NCBI GenBank assembly: GCA_009840005.1
Contig: VXOR01000047.1
Span: forward strand, 1 to 64,000
Length of the DNA stretch: 64,000 nt
DNA from: Gemmatimonadota bacterium
GTDB taxonomy: Bacteria; Latescibacterota; UBA2968; UBA8231
Direction of reading: 5' to 3'
Position 1 is the stretch's first letter. Each line of letters starts with the position of its first letter. Shown in pieces: positions 40,395 to 49,751 of this stretch. A program made the position numbers and the translations under genes. The notes beneath the pieces are model-generated. The model was not told the DNA's origin. It made no database searches and saw only the letters and a program-made list of their open reading frames with translations.

Positions 40395-41915
40395 CTATTC
40401 CCGATAGCCGTGTAGTGCAATTCGATCCAGCAGGATAACCTGATCTCTGTCGCCAAACAAAAACGCCACCCGGACGTCTCTTACATCCCTGCCGGTATGC
40501 TTGTACTCAATCGCATATTCCCTTTTTGCGTTTGAGATTGTCACCGGCGTGGACGTCCAAAACCCATCGCTCGAACCGGAGACGTCGGCTAATCGCACCC
40601 TGAGAGATCCCATCTCACCCACGGACTTGGCTAGGAAAGATATCTTATAGAGCCTTCCCTTTCTCAGGGAGATTAGGTACCTACCCGGAGGATTCCACGC
40701 TCTCTTGGGGGTTTCCTGATAGATTGCGGCCCGGTCCGATTTTTTGCTTTCCACTTTGAGGGCAGCCAAGCCGCTCAGGCCTGCGCTCCTCGCCACGGAC
40801 ATCTGCACGGACCCTTCGCTGGTCCAGTGAACGGTTCCGCTGCTGAACTCCGAATTGATGAGTGGCGACATGGGCGGGGGCGGGGGGGCCGTGACTTCCG
40901 TAAGAATATCAAGTGCGTCCTGGTTCCAACCGTCCTCGGTATTGAGAATGTTGAAGGCCCATTGGTTGTTGAAACCTGCACAATAATACATCCAGCCGAT
41001 GTTGTGTTTCTTGCATTCGTCGGCCACAAATCCAATATAGGCCTTGAAGTCTTCAACCGTATGGCAGGGCGGCACCCAAGCGCCCCATTCGCTCAGCAGC
41101 AGAGGCTTCCTCCATTTCTTCGACCATGCCACCGGGGGTGACATCTGCTCTCTCACTTCGTCCTTCCACTTAGGAACTTCGTCTAGCCCCGAGGTTCCAT
41201 GCGTGAACTTGTGCGGTTGATACATGTGGAAGATGCCGATGATATTGGTGTCGTCCGCAAACCCTGAGCCGTCTTCCAGCCTGTACGTCAGGTACTCCGG
41301 TGTGACGAATTGCGCGAGTTCACGACCCCCATTAAAGCCTGGTCCGCCGATTCCGAGAATGCGGTCTGGGTTGGTCGTCCTGATGATGGGGATCGCCGCG
41401 TTGAGGTATTCCATAGCGGTTTTGCCGTCCTGTATCCCCTGAATCCCTCCCGGTTTCACTATCAGCCCCGCCGGTTCGTTCCAAAGTTCAAAGACAAGGC
41501 GGGCGGGGTAGTCCTTATAGTACTTGGCAACTCTATCCCAAATTGCGACAAACTCCTGTATCCCCTCTTTCGGCTTCGATGCCCATTGACCGCTTCCCCA
41601 CAAGCAGATCACGACCGCAAGGTCTCGGTCAAGCGCGTCCTGTATCCTGTTTTTGTAGATAGCCGGATCTTCCCCAGCGACAACAAAGAAGCGGATGCTT
41701 TGGAATCCCGCGGCCTTGACGGCATCATACTGGGCAGAATCATACAACACCTTTTCGGGTGGACCTCCTTCAAGATGGGAGACATCCACGTTGATGCCTT
41801 TGCCGATCCGCTCGAACATGATCTCCCCTTTGCTCAGCTTCGTCGTTGACTCCCCCAGTAGGGGAAAGCCCAGAATGAGCGCTATTGCGATTTTACGGAA
41901 GTGGATCTCTTGCAA
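40395..41915 (-). CDS. Secreted glycoside hydrolase family 5 (cellulase-like) with C-terminal carbohydrate-binding domain
   Basis: A 506-residue exported enzyme: signal peptide (IAIALILGFPLLGESTT), then a TIM barrel from about residue 32 to 350. Acid/base Glu is in LVFELWNEPAG and the nucleophile Glu in KPLLLSEWGAWV; GINVDVSHLEGG and FQSIRFFV are typical GH5 entry strands. A proline linker (TAPPPPPMSP) leads to a beta-sandwich of about 145 residues resembling CBM4/CBM9-type modules (EFSSGTVHWTSEGS). The likely substrate is a beta-1,4-glucan or mannan. It stands alone, divergent from the double PhyH gene. Confidence 0.88.
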   Translation of the reverse strand: MQEIHFRKIAIALILGFPLLGESTTKLSKGEIMFERIGKGINVDVSHLEGGPPEKVLYDSAQYDAVKAAGFQSIRFFVVAGEDPAIYKNRIQDALDRDLAVVICLWGSGQWASKPKEGIQEFVAIWDRVAKYYKDYPARLVFELWNEPAGLIVKPGGIQGIQDGKTAMEYLNAAIPIIRTTNPDRILGIGGPGFNGGRELAQFVTPEYLTYRLEDGSGFADDTNIIGIFHMYQPHKFTHGTSGLDEVPKWKDEVREQMSPPVAWSKKWRKPLLLSEWGAWVPPCHTVEDFKAYIGFVADECKKHNIGWMYYCAGFNNQWAFNILNTEDGWNQDALDILTEVTAPPPPPMSPLINSEFSSGTVHWTSEGSVQMSVARSAGLSGLAALKVESKKSDRAAIYQETPKRAWNPPGRYLISLRKGRLYKISFLAKSVGEMGSLRVRLADVSGSSDGFWTSTPVTISNAKREYAIEYKHTGRDVRDVRVAFLFGDRDQVILLDRIALHGYRE

Positions 41916-42093
41916 TTTTTCTCCTGAAGTTTGCTCAATAGGAGCCGTAGTTGTAAGATACGCGAACTTTGTTTAGTTTGCCGCCGTAGCGGTGTTTTCG
42001 GTAGGTAGCATAGCCGCGGATGTTGAATGGGTTGAGTGGGACAGGGACGCCAGAAAACACCGTCCACCCTCCAGAATCCATCGAGGTCTAACT

Positions 42094-43725
42094 ATGGGCA
42101 GCGACACCTACACTGTGAACCACTGGAACGAGGCGACGCACGTACACGAGCCATCGATCCTTACTATAGAGCAGAACTTCACCTTCGACGCGCTCGGGTT
42201 CGTCGTGCTGCCGCAACTCCTCAGCCAGGCCGAGCTGTCCGCGTGCCGCGACAGCGGCGATGGACTAGGAGGTCTCTGCGGCGAGGCCGGCACCGTCGGA
42301 CGCTATGTGCGCGAGCTGTGTGGCGATGGCTTTCGCCAGGACGGCCCTGCGAGGCACGTCCCTACCGCCGCAGGAGAATACGACGAAGCCTCGCTGCCAC
42401 TGGAAGGCGGGGCGCACACGCTGGACCGGGCGTACATCAACCTAGCGGGGTGGAATGGCCGCAACGCCGACGGAACTCAGCTCACGCGGGCCGGCGGCGA
42501 CTGGGAAGAGGTCCGCATCCGGCAGTGCCAAGGGCTGATGGTGGCCATCGCCCTCACGGACTCCGCAGAAGGCAAGTGCCCGCTGGTGGTCGTGCCCTCC
42601 TCGCACAAGAGCGGGCTGCCGGCCCCACCGCTTCCATCCTCCAGCCGCTTCGCCGAGCGCCCGGCGCTGGCGGCGGGCGACGTGCTGCTGTGCGCTGCCA
42701 GTGCGCTGCACGGGGTCTGCCCGCAGGGTGATGAGGGCGAGCTACTCGTGGTAAATTTCATCTCGCGCACGGCTCGGCCACAGGGGCCACCTGACCAGCA
42801 GGACCAGCAGCTCCTGCCCGCATGGGCGGAAGGGCTGGGCGAGGCCGAGCAAACCGTGCTGGCGGGCGGCGACTCGCGTCGCCTGCTCTTATCGGACGGC
42901 ACTACCACCTATCTCACCTCCGCCGCCGATGCCGACGCGGCGCAGAGGGCCTCCTCTGCCCTCGAGTCCGAATGCCGAGATGATCATGCCGAGCGCTGGG
43001 CGTTTGACACTCAGGGCTTCCTGTTGGTCGAGGGCGTCATGGACGATGACTGGGTCGATGCAGCCGTGGCGGGCATCGACGCCAACCTCGACCGCCTGGT
43101 GTACCGGGGCGCAGGCGACAAGCTCGATGGGGACGTGACGCTTGCCGACATCCCTGGGGCACCGACGATCTCGGGCACGGGCCGGCCGGATCTGAAGGAC
43201 TTGTTTCAGCTACCGGCGCCGCACAATGCGCCTTTCCTCAAAATGTTGGCGCATCCAGCCGTCATCCAGCGCCTGAACTGGATGATTGGACCAGGGTACA
43301 GGGTAACTCAGAACACGGCCCTGTGCCACATCAAAGGCTCGAGCGGGCAGATGCTGCACTCGGGGAACGCCAATCCGACCTGCATCGGCAAGCACTACGA
43401 GATGGTAAACGGGCGCGTGCACACGAGGTCGGGCATCAACGTCGCCTGGCAGCTCAACGACGTCGGGCCCGACGATGGCGGATTTGTCGTAGTGCCGGGC
43501 AGTCACAAATCGTGCTACCCCTTACCGCATTCGGTGCGGACCTGCAACGAGCGCGCGCCGATCCGCCACATTCCAATGCGTCGCGGGTCTGTTCTCTTCT
43601 TTTTGGGCGGGACGGTCTGTCACGGAGCGTACCGCTGGGAGGCTGAGTCCCCGAGGCGGACAGCGCTCTTCACGTACGGGCACGACAGCCGGCGTCCTTT
43701 TGCATGGCCTTCGAGCAAACTGTGA
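42094..43725 (+). CDS. Tandem two-domain phytanoyl-CoA dioxygenase (PhyH)-like protein
   Basis: A 543-residue protein with two PhyH-like halves. The first (about 27-260) has FDALGFVVLPQLLSQAEL, CPLVVVPSSHKSGLP and SALHGVCPQGD. The second (about 300-535) has FDTQGFLLVEGVMDDDWVD, GGFVVVPGSHKSCYPLP and GGTVCHGAYRW. The distal His and the PGSHK stretch are present in both, but no clear HxD pair is seen in the first half and the second reads LHSGNANP, so iron binding may be altered. ATG 42094 lies 9 bases after GAGGT. The duplication is within one reading frame, so it is a fusion, not two genes. Confidence 0.78.
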   Translation: MGSDTYTVNHWNEATHVHEPSILTIEQNFTFDALGFVVLPQLLSQAELSACRDSGDGLGGLCGEAGTVGRYVRELCGDGFRQDGPARHVPTAAGEYDEASLPLEGGAHTLDRAYINLAGWNGRNADGTQLTRAGGDWEEVRIRQCQGLMVAIALTDSAEGKCPLVVVPSSHKSGLPAPPLPSSSRFAERPALAAGDVLLCAASALHGVCPQGDEGELLVVNFISRTARPQGPPDQQDQQLLPAWAEGLGEAEQTVLAGGDSRRLLLSDGTTTYLTSAADADAAQRASSALESECRDDHAERWAFDTQGFLLVEGVMDDDWVDAAVAGIDANLDRLVYRGAGDKLDGDVTLADIPGAPTISGTGRPDLKDLFQLPAPHNAPFLKMLAHPAVIQRLNWMIGPGYRVTQNTALCHIKGSSGQMLHSGNANPTCIGKHYEMVNGRVHTRSGINVAWQLNDVGPDDGGFVVVPGSHKSCYPLPHSVRTCNERAPIRHIPMRRGSVLFFLGGTVCHGAYRWEAESPRRTALFTYGHDSRRPFAWPSSKL

Positions 43726-44046
43726 GCTCTTGGCGGGTGCCCAGTACTCTCCTGATTCATCTCCATAGACATTCAGCTTCTCGCTCTCGGTCCGGATCAT
43801 CTCGATATCCTCGATCTGACTGAAATAGGGGCGCGCCAGACCTGTAGCCAAGTGGAGGACCTGGCGGCCGTTCGTTGATGCGGGCGAATAGGAAGTCAGC
43901 AATAGGACGGCGACATGAGTGAATAACGCTCCCTCTTGTCCCTCGAGCGCAGAGGGCGTATGATAAGGGCAACAGAGGGTGTTTCGACAAGGCGGTTTAG
44001 ACAACCAGGCTGTCTATTTGCCTCCTAACGCAAAGGATCGGCCTTG
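43726..44046. other. Intergenic stretch with a possible coding relic on the minus strand
   Basis: About 320 bases without a convincing gene. On the minus strand a protein-like run reads FSQIEDIEMIRTESEKLNVY then GDESGEYWAPA, without a start codon context or known match, perhaps the remains of an insertion. An AAAGGA ribosome site for the next gene is at its right end. Confidence 0.3.
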
Positions 44047-46332
44047 ATGAAACCCAAACATCTGCGCTGCGCCGTGCTGGCGATCGTTGCGGCTGCTCCG
44101 CTCAATGCCGAGGAATTGCGCTTCGACAACGCCGCCCAGTGGCACCAGTGGACCCTGCCTCTAGGGATCGTCGAACTGACGCCTCAGGGGGTCGTCCGCC
44201 CTTTGGCGGTTCGCAAAAACATCAATGCCGCACTCGATGCCCTAGACCATGGCGGCGGCCTCCGCGACGCCGGGTCCAATCGCGCCACCGCAGCCTTGGT
44301 TTTCGACGGCGACCCCGCGACCGGCTGGCAGCCCGCCCCGGGCGATCTCGAAGAGACGGGCTGGATCGAGGTGGATCTGGGCCGCGGCGTCCCGGCTAGC
44401 CGCGTCTCCTTGGTCTTCGACGGCGCTGCACCCCCTTTTGAGATTTTCAATCTGCTGCTGTCCACCGGGGAACAGTTCATCGACGTAGCCGATGTCCCGG
44501 TCCCCGGCACCCTGACCTACCGTATCGCCGAGCGCTTCGGCGCAAACAGCGCCCACCGCGTTGACTTCGCCATTCCCGCCATACCCCCGACGCCGATCCA
44601 GTTCGTGCGTCTCGAAGCGCTCAAGGCCGCGCCCGATGCGCGGCTGGTCGAAATCGAAGTGGAAGCCCTGGGCGACAACCTGGTCTCGGACTTGCGCGAT
44701 CGGGGCGGGGCCGTCGAGATCATCATCGGCACCGGCGGCACAGATTTCGTCGAAGCGACGCTGACCAATGCCCTGCTGCTGATCGACGGCCGGATCAACA
44801 CCTGGTGGCGCAGCGGCCGAGTCCCGCGCGCCTCCAACGATGTCTGGGCCTGGATCATCCTGGACCTGGGTGCCGTCTACTGGGTCGACCAGGTGCACCA
44901 CATCGGCCATATCGATCGCGGGCGGCATTTCAGTATGAACTTCCACGAGATGATGACCTCGGACGGCTCGCTGGCCTCGGACGGCTCGCTGCACTGGACC
45001 AAGCACTTTTCCGGCGTCCTACCGCGTGCCACCCGGCGCCAGGGCATGGTCGCGCACCACTTCGCCCCCATCCCCACGCGTTTCCTGCGCATCCTCTTCA
45101 AGACTTGGGACGCCAGTTGTACCACCGCATCCGGCACTAGCGCGCCCGATTGCTACTCCAGTGGCCACACTGCGGAGATCATGGTCTTCAGCGAGGGTTT
45201 CCCGCGCGAGGTGCGCTTCGATTCCCCCATCCTCGATCTCGGAGGCCGGAAGAATGTCAACGCCCTCCGCTGGGGTGCCGATGTGCCCGTCGGCACCCGG
45301 CTCGAACTGCGCAGCCGCTCGGGCAACGAACTGGAGCAGAATTTCACCTACTACGACAAGAATCTCAAAGAAGTCACCGCAAGAAGGTGGGACAAGCTCA
45401 TTCCCTCTTTCCGCGGCCCCATCGATACTACCTCTGCGCCCGGCGGCGACTGGAGTCCCTGGAGCAATATCTACGCGGCCTCCGGCCAGACCTTCCTCTC
45501 GCCCTCGCTCAGGCGCTTCGTCCAGCTCGACGCGCGTCTGGTGAGCGACTCCCCCCTACAGGCACCCTCCATAGACTGGGTGAGCCTGGACTTCGCCGAT
45601 CCCATCGCCGAACGCGTCAGCGCCGAGGTCTATCCCTTCCAGGTCGAGCCGGGCACCATGGTGACCTTTTCCTACTGGCTGCGCGCCCCTGCTACTCGCG
45701 CAGGCTTTGACCGGCTGGCCCTAGAGGCCTCCACGCCCCTGCGCTTTATCGACACCCGCCTCGATGGCGAGCCTATCGAGGTCCAGGCGCGAGAGGACAG
45801 CGCCGGCTTCCGTTTGCAGTTCCCCCGCCGGGTGCAGAGCGGCGAACTGGTGGAGATGCGCTTTGAGGCCGCCGCTTTCCTGCAGGCCACGCGTTTTGAC
45901 CTCTTTCTCGAAGACAGCCAGCTAGGCCCGGACGTGCGCCAGCGGGTCGAACCCGGTGACGCCAACCCACAGGTCGAAAGCAGTACCAATATCGTCGAGT
46001 TGCCCCTAGACCGCCCCCTCTTCGCCCATCTCTCCGTGTACCCCAGAGTGCTCACACCCAATGGCGACGGCATAGGTGACCGCCTCTTTATCAGCCTGAA
46101 CCTGATCAACGTGCTGGAGCACAGACCGCTGAAACTGGAGCTTTTCGACCTAGCCGGCCGCCGGGTGCGCCAGATTTCGGCACGAGCGCTGGCCGGCGCC
46201 CAGGAACTGGTCTGGGACGGGCGAGACCAATCGGGCGACCTAGTGCCGCCCGGCCACTACTTTCTACGGCTCAAAGTGGAAAGCGACGCCCGCAGCCAGA
46301 GCGTCAGCCGAATGGTGCCGATCGTCTATTGA
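44047..46332 (+). CDS. Secreted protein with discoidin-like domains and FlgD-like C-terminal domain (3)
   Basis: A 761-residue exported protein (CAVLAIVAAAPLNAEELRFD signal). It parallels the protein at 31307-34039: GGGLRDAGSNRATAALVFDG, WIEVDLGRGVPASRVSLVFD, then a second discoidin-like strand set, WSPWSNIYAASGQTFLSPSL, and the FlgD-like tail (LTPNGDGIGDRLFISLNLIN, LELFDLAGRRVRQISA, WDGRDQSGDLVPPGHYFLRL). An 18-bp tandem duplication at 44957-44991 adds the repeat SDGSLA. Start ATG 44047 has AAAGGA 9 bases upstream. It is convergent with the CRTAC1-like gene. Confidence 0.82.
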   Translation: MKPKHLRCAVLAIVAAAPLNAEELRFDNAAQWHQWTLPLGIVELTPQGVVRPLAVRKNINAALDALDHGGGLRDAGSNRATAALVFDGDPATGWQPAPGDLEETGWIEVDLGRGVPASRVSLVFDGAAPPFEIFNLLLSTGEQFIDVADVPVPGTLTYRIAERFGANSAHRVDFAIPAIPPTPIQFVRLEALKAAPDARLVEIEVEALGDNLVSDLRDRGGAVEIIIGTGGTDFVEATLTNALLLIDGRINTWWRSGRVPRASNDVWAWIILDLGAVYWVDQVHHIGHIDRGRHFSMNFHEMMTSDGSLASDGSLHWTKHFSGVLPRATRRQGMVAHHFAPIPTRFLRILFKTWDASCTTASGTSAPDCYSSGHTAEIMVFSEGFPREVRFDSPILDLGGRKNVNALRWGADVPVGTRLELRSRSGNELEQNFTYYDKNLKEVTARRWDKLIPSFRGPIDTTSAPGGDWSPWSNIYAASGQTFLSPSLRRFVQLDARLVSDSPLQAPSIDWVSLDFADPIAERVSAEVYPFQVEPGTMVTFSYWLRAPATRAGFDRLALEASTPLRFIDTRLDGEPIEVQAREDSAGFRLQFPRRVQSGELVEMRFEAAAFLQATRFDLFLEDSQLGPDVRQRVEPGDANPQVESSTNIVELPLDRPLFAHLSVYPRVLTPNGDGIGDRLFISLNLINVLEHRPLKLELFDLAGRRVRQISARALAGAQELVWDGRDQSGDLVPPGHYFLRLKVESDARSQSVSRMVPIVY

Positions 46333-46408
46333 AATTCCGGCGGGACGTTGGGAATCTGTCCTGCAGCACTCACCCGCGGGCAATGCGGGGATTTTCCTGC
46401 TCAATCGG

Positions 46409-46425
46409 AACGGCGTACCGCCGTT
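46409..46425. terminator. Short hairpin between convergent genes
   Basis: AACGGCG-TAC-CGCCGTT is a perfect 7-bp stem overlapping the stop codon of the minus-strand FG-GAP gene. No T-run follows, so strength is uncertain. Confidence 0.45.
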
Positions 46426-48136
46426 ACTGGCTAGGCTGAACGATTCCACTTCCCTCGCGAATCACCAAGACCCTGTTGGCGGACAGGTCTTCAAAGCGCT
46501 CGACCAGACCGCTCGGCCAGAGTACTTCCAGCCGGTCTACGGTAGTGCACTCGCCCAGGCCGAAGTGGACCCTCAAGTCGTTCTGCGATAGATAGCTCGA
46601 ACCGCTCCGCACCTCATTGACCTGCGTCACGTCCCCGCAGCGGAGTTTTACCCGCGCACCGATGCCGTCCCTGTTGCTCTCGGTGCCTTCCGTCCGGACT
46701 ATCAGATAGTTGTTTTGATCACCCCCGTCGTTGCGCAGCAGCGTCGGGAGATCGTTGAGCTCTAGGACGAGTATGTCGAGGTCGCCGTCCTCGTCGTAAT
46801 CCCCGAAAGAAGCGCCCCTGCTTACCTTCTCGATCTGTAGTCCCGCGCCCGAGGTAAGGGACACCTCGGCAAAGGTACCATCCCCCCTATTCTCGAACAG
46901 TTGATTTGTCTGGGCATAGCTGACTCCTAAGTTCGCCCTATCGACCTGCGGATAGACATGGCCGTTGGCGACGAAAAGATCCTTGTCGCCGTCGTTGTCG
47001 TAGTCGAAGAACTCGGTGCCCCAAGCGAGGAACTGGAAGCTTTCTAACCCCACTCCCGCATCGAACGTGAGATCCGAGAAAAACCGCCCGCCGTCGTTGT
47101 GATACAGGGTGTTCGTCTCTTCCCAGAAGTTGGTGACCAGTATGTCTGGATACGCGTCGTTGTCGTAGTCCCCAAAGGCGATGCCCATGCAGCCCTGTGG
47201 CTGGCCGCCCTCGCCGTATGCCGCACCCTTCATCCAAGCCATGTCGGTAAAGGTCCCGTCGCCCCCGTTCTCGTAGAGATAGTTGGGCCCCGTATCGTTG
47301 GCCACGTAAATATCCGAATCGCCGTCATTGTCGTAGTCTCCCGCAACTACACCGAGTCCGTACAGCATGTCGCGGTCCACGAGACCGGCTGCGGCAGTCG
47401 CATCGGAAAAGACGCCCTCGCCCTCGTTGCGGTAGAATACGTCCGCCTCCCCCCGCATCCCTTGCGGTCCGAAATGGACGGTCAACCCCCGCCACTCGTG
47501 CCTCCTGTCGGGAGTGGTTTCCATGAAGTGATCGAAATCGATGTAGTTCGCCACGTACAGGTCGAGATCGCCATCGCGGTCGTAGTCGAAGAAGGCACAT
47601 CCGGTGCTAAATGCCTCTTCTCCGAAGACTCCGGCGCGCTGCGCGACATCGGCAAAGGCCCCATCTCCCCGATTTTCGTACAGCGCGTTGCTGCCGTAGT
47701 TGGTCACGTACATGTCCGCATCCCCGTCGTTGTCGTAATCGGCCACGGCGCAGCCCATTCCCCAACCGGTGTCCCCGAGACCCGACTCTTCTGTGGCGTT
47801 CGAAAACGTCGCGCCCTCATTGCGGTAGAGGGCATTGCGCGGACGATCCCGGCCGGGAAATCCTCCCACTCTCGACCCGTTCAGCACATACAGATCTAGA
47901 TCCCCGTCCCGGTCGTAGTCGAAGAAGGCCGACCCCCCCATGAAGGCATCGACCAAGTACTGCTGTTCGCCATCACCAGAGACGTTCATCAAGGTGACGC
48001 CGACTGCTGCTGCGACATCGACAAACTGTACGCGGGTGCCGAACACGAGCCCGTCGTCGGCCTGCAAGCGGCCACAGAGGGAGATCGAGAAGAGAAAATA
48101 GAGCCCAGAGGTATAGAGGCGAGATCCGCGAGCCAT
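46424..48136 (-). CDS. CRTAC1-like FG-GAP repeat protein with ASPIC/UnbV C-terminal domain
   Basis: A 570-residue exported protein (signal LYFLFSISLCGRLQA). Seven calcium-binding FG-GAP/VCBS units of the form FFDYDRDGDLDLYVLNGS or ADYDNDGDADMYVTNYGSNA build a beta-propeller. The last ~100 residues (NRDGIGARVKLRCGDVTQVN, VHFGLGECTTVDRLEVLWPS) are the ASPIC/UnbV domain. These proteins are thought to mediate adhesion or polymer binding. It is the last gene of a three-gene minus operon (FlgD-tailed protein, TPR protein, this gene) with gaps of 17 and 11 bp. One repeat (YDNDAYPD) has lost a ligand position. Confidence 0.92.
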   Translation of the reverse strand: MARGSRLYTSGLYFLFSISLCGRLQADDGLVFGTRVQFVDVAAAVGVTLMNVSGDGEQQYLVDAFMGGSAFFDYDRDGDLDLYVLNGSRVGGFPGRDRPRNALYRNEGATFSNATEESGLGDTGWGMGCAVADYDNDGDADMYVTNYGSNALYENRGDGAFADVAQRAGVFGEEAFSTGCAFFDYDRDGDLDLYVANYIDFDHFMETTPDRRHEWRGLTVHFGPQGMRGEADVFYRNEGEGVFSDATAAAGLVDRDMLYGLGVVAGDYDNDGDSDIYVANDTGPNYLYENGGDGTFTDMAWMKGAAYGEGGQPQGCMGIAFGDYDNDAYPDILVTNFWEETNTLYHNDGGRFFSDLTFDAGVGLESFQFLAWGTEFFDYDNDGDKDLFVANGHVYPQVDRANLGVSYAQTNQLFENRGDGTFAEVSLTSGAGLQIEKVSRGASFGDYDEDGDLDILVLELNDLPTLLRNDGGDQNNYLIVRTEGTESNRDGIGARVKLRCGDVTQVNEVRSGSSYLSQNDLRVHFGLGECTTVDRLEVLWPSGLVERFEDLSANRVLVIREGSGIVQPSQ

Positions 48137-48147
48137 GCGGTGTCAGC

Positions 48148-49734
48148 TCATGGTCCGTTCTCGTCTGCCGACTCCAGTCGGCGGGCGATCTCGAACTGCT
48201 CATCTGCTTCGTGGTACCTGCCCGTCTTCAGGTAGGCGTTGCCGAGACGGCGATGGTATTCGGCATTGGCCGGGTCGAGAGCGATGGCGAGCTTATACTC
48301 GTTGATGGCGCTGATGTCCCGTCCCTGTCTGGAATAGTGCACGGCGAGCTCGAAGTGAAAATGCGGATTGTCGGGGACTAGGGCGACGCTGCGTTCGAGT
48401 TCGACGATATTGCCTTCGCGCTGCTTGCGGAATATCTGCATCTCCCTCTCGCCCTCTTGGCGATTCCCTTGCTTGAAATAGGCGTTGGCGAGACCGAAAT
48501 GCGCTTCTGTGTTGAAGTAGTCGAGCTCGATGGCCTTCTCATACTCCGCGATCGCCTCTTCGGTCCTTCCGATCTGGACATACACAGCTCCCAAGGCGTA
48601 GTGGAACAGCGCGTTGTCCGGCTCGCGCTCAATTGCCTGCTTGTACTGGTCGACAGCCTCCTCGTATTTCCGGGTTCTGGAGTAAATCATACCGAGGCGA
48701 TAGCGCGAGTACGCAAGGTCGGGATCCACCGTCAGGGTCTTTCTGTACTGGGCCGCGGCTTCCTCGTAGTTGCGCTGCCGCTCATAGGCCATGCCGAGGT
48801 TGTGCTGGAACCAGCCGTTGTCGGGGGCCAGCTCAACCGCCTTGCGGTGTTCCTCTACGGCGGCCGCGAGTTTGTCTTGGTCTGCCATTGCCGCCCCCAA
48901 GGGCACGTGTGACTGTTCGGTGTAAACCAGCCCCAGCTTGTCGTGTGCATCTGCACGACGGGGGTCGAGCCGCAGGGTTGCGGCAAGTGCGTCTGCTGCT
49001 TCGCTCAGTCTGCCGATGGCCATGTACGCATTTCCCAAGATGTAGTGGATCGCCGGTTCGTTCTCGTCCAGCCTTGCCGCCTGCTGCAGTTCTGCTATCG
49101 CTTTGGCGTATTCCTGTTCCCGAAGATAGATGGCTCCAAGTCGATAGCGAGAGGGGCCGTAGTCGGGCTTGAGCCGGAGCACAATCTTGAAGTGCTCCGC
49201 CGCCTCGGTCGGTTTTCCCTCCTGCGAGTGGATCATGCCGAGCCCGTGATGAGCAAGGAAATATGTCGGCTCGGATGCGATCGCTCTTTCGTAGGCATCC
49301 TTCGCTTTTTCGCGATCCCGGCGGATCAGGAAGATCTTGCCCAGCTTGTAGAGAGACGGCGCATAGTCGGGCTTGATCTCCAGTACTTTCTCGAATTCCG
49401 CCTCTGCCTCTCGGAATCTGTTCTGCAGAGCATAGACGAAACCGAGGCCGTCGCGCGGGAGAACATCAGTCGAGTCCATCCAGATCGCTTTCCTGTATTC
49501 CCGCTCGGCGCTCTGGAAGTCACCGCTCTGCACATGGCGCAGACCGAGTTTGTAGGGGTGTTCACTCTGTCGGGCCACGAGTCCGTCGGACTCCTGGCTG
49601 AGAAGCGTCTGGGGGCATACTAGGAAGCAGACGGCGAATGCCGCGCAGCAGACGAGCAGTCCGGCCCCAGCATTGGGGCCGCCACCGCAGGCTGTCCGTC
49701 GCCAGCATTGGCGACGCAACTCAGTGCTGGTCAT
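48148..49734 (-). CDS. Exported TPR-repeat protein
   Basis: A 528-residue protein consisting of about a dozen tetratricopeptide repeats (for example AEREYRKAIWMDSTDVLPRD, KAKDAYERAIASEPTYFLAH, AIAEYEKAIELDYFNTEAHF) after a Cys-rich signal segment (GLLVCCAAFAVCFLVCPQ). It is a scaffold for protein assembly, probably periplasmic. I chose ATG 49734; no ribosome site is visible, and the first 25 codons coincide with two GTCCG-hairpin repeat copies, so the true start is uncertain. TPR proteins paired with CRTAC1-like proteins recur in environmental genomes. Confidence 0.85.
   Translation of the reverse strand: MTSTELRRQCWRRTACGGGPNAGAGLLVCCAAFAVCFLVCPQTLLSQESDGLVARQSEHPYKLGLRHVQSGDFQSAEREYRKAIWMDSTDVLPRDGLGFVYALQNRFREAEAEFEKVLEIKPDYAPSLYKLGKIFLIRRDREKAKDAYERAIASEPTYFLAHHGLGMIHSQEGKPTEAAEHFKIVLRLKPDYGPSRYRLGAIYLREQEYAKAIAELQQAARLDENEPAIHYILGNAYMAIGRLSEAADALAATLRLDPRRADAHDKLGLVYTEQSHVPLGAAMADQDKLAAAVEEHRKAVELAPDNGWFQHNLGMAYERQRNYEEAAAQYRKTLTVDPDLAYSRYRLGMIYSRTRKYEEAVDQYKQAIEREPDNALFHYALGAVYVQIGRTEEAIAEYEKAIELDYFNTEAHFGLANAYFKQGNRQEGEREMQIFRKQREGNIVELERSVALVPDNPHFHFELAVHYSRQGRDISAINEYKLAIALDPANAEYHRRLGNAYLKTGRYHEADEQFEIARRLESADENGP
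49654..49719 (+). repeat. GTCCG-hairpin elements, copies 2 and 4 in tandem
   Basis: Copy 2 (49654-49682): GAGCAGTCCG, stem GCCCCA/TGGGGC, then CGCC. Copy 4 (49694-49719): GTCCG, stem TCGCCA/TGGCGA with loop GCAT, then CGCAA. Both lie in the first codons of the TPR gene, in antisense orientation to it. Confidence 0.6.
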
Positions 49735-49751
49735 GCTGAAAAAAGCGATTG

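Noticed and set aside
47099..47899. 266-codon plus-strand frame opposite the FG-GAP gene
   Set aside because: The repetitive DYDNDGD codons create an open antisense frame (VVVVV patterns); no real domain.
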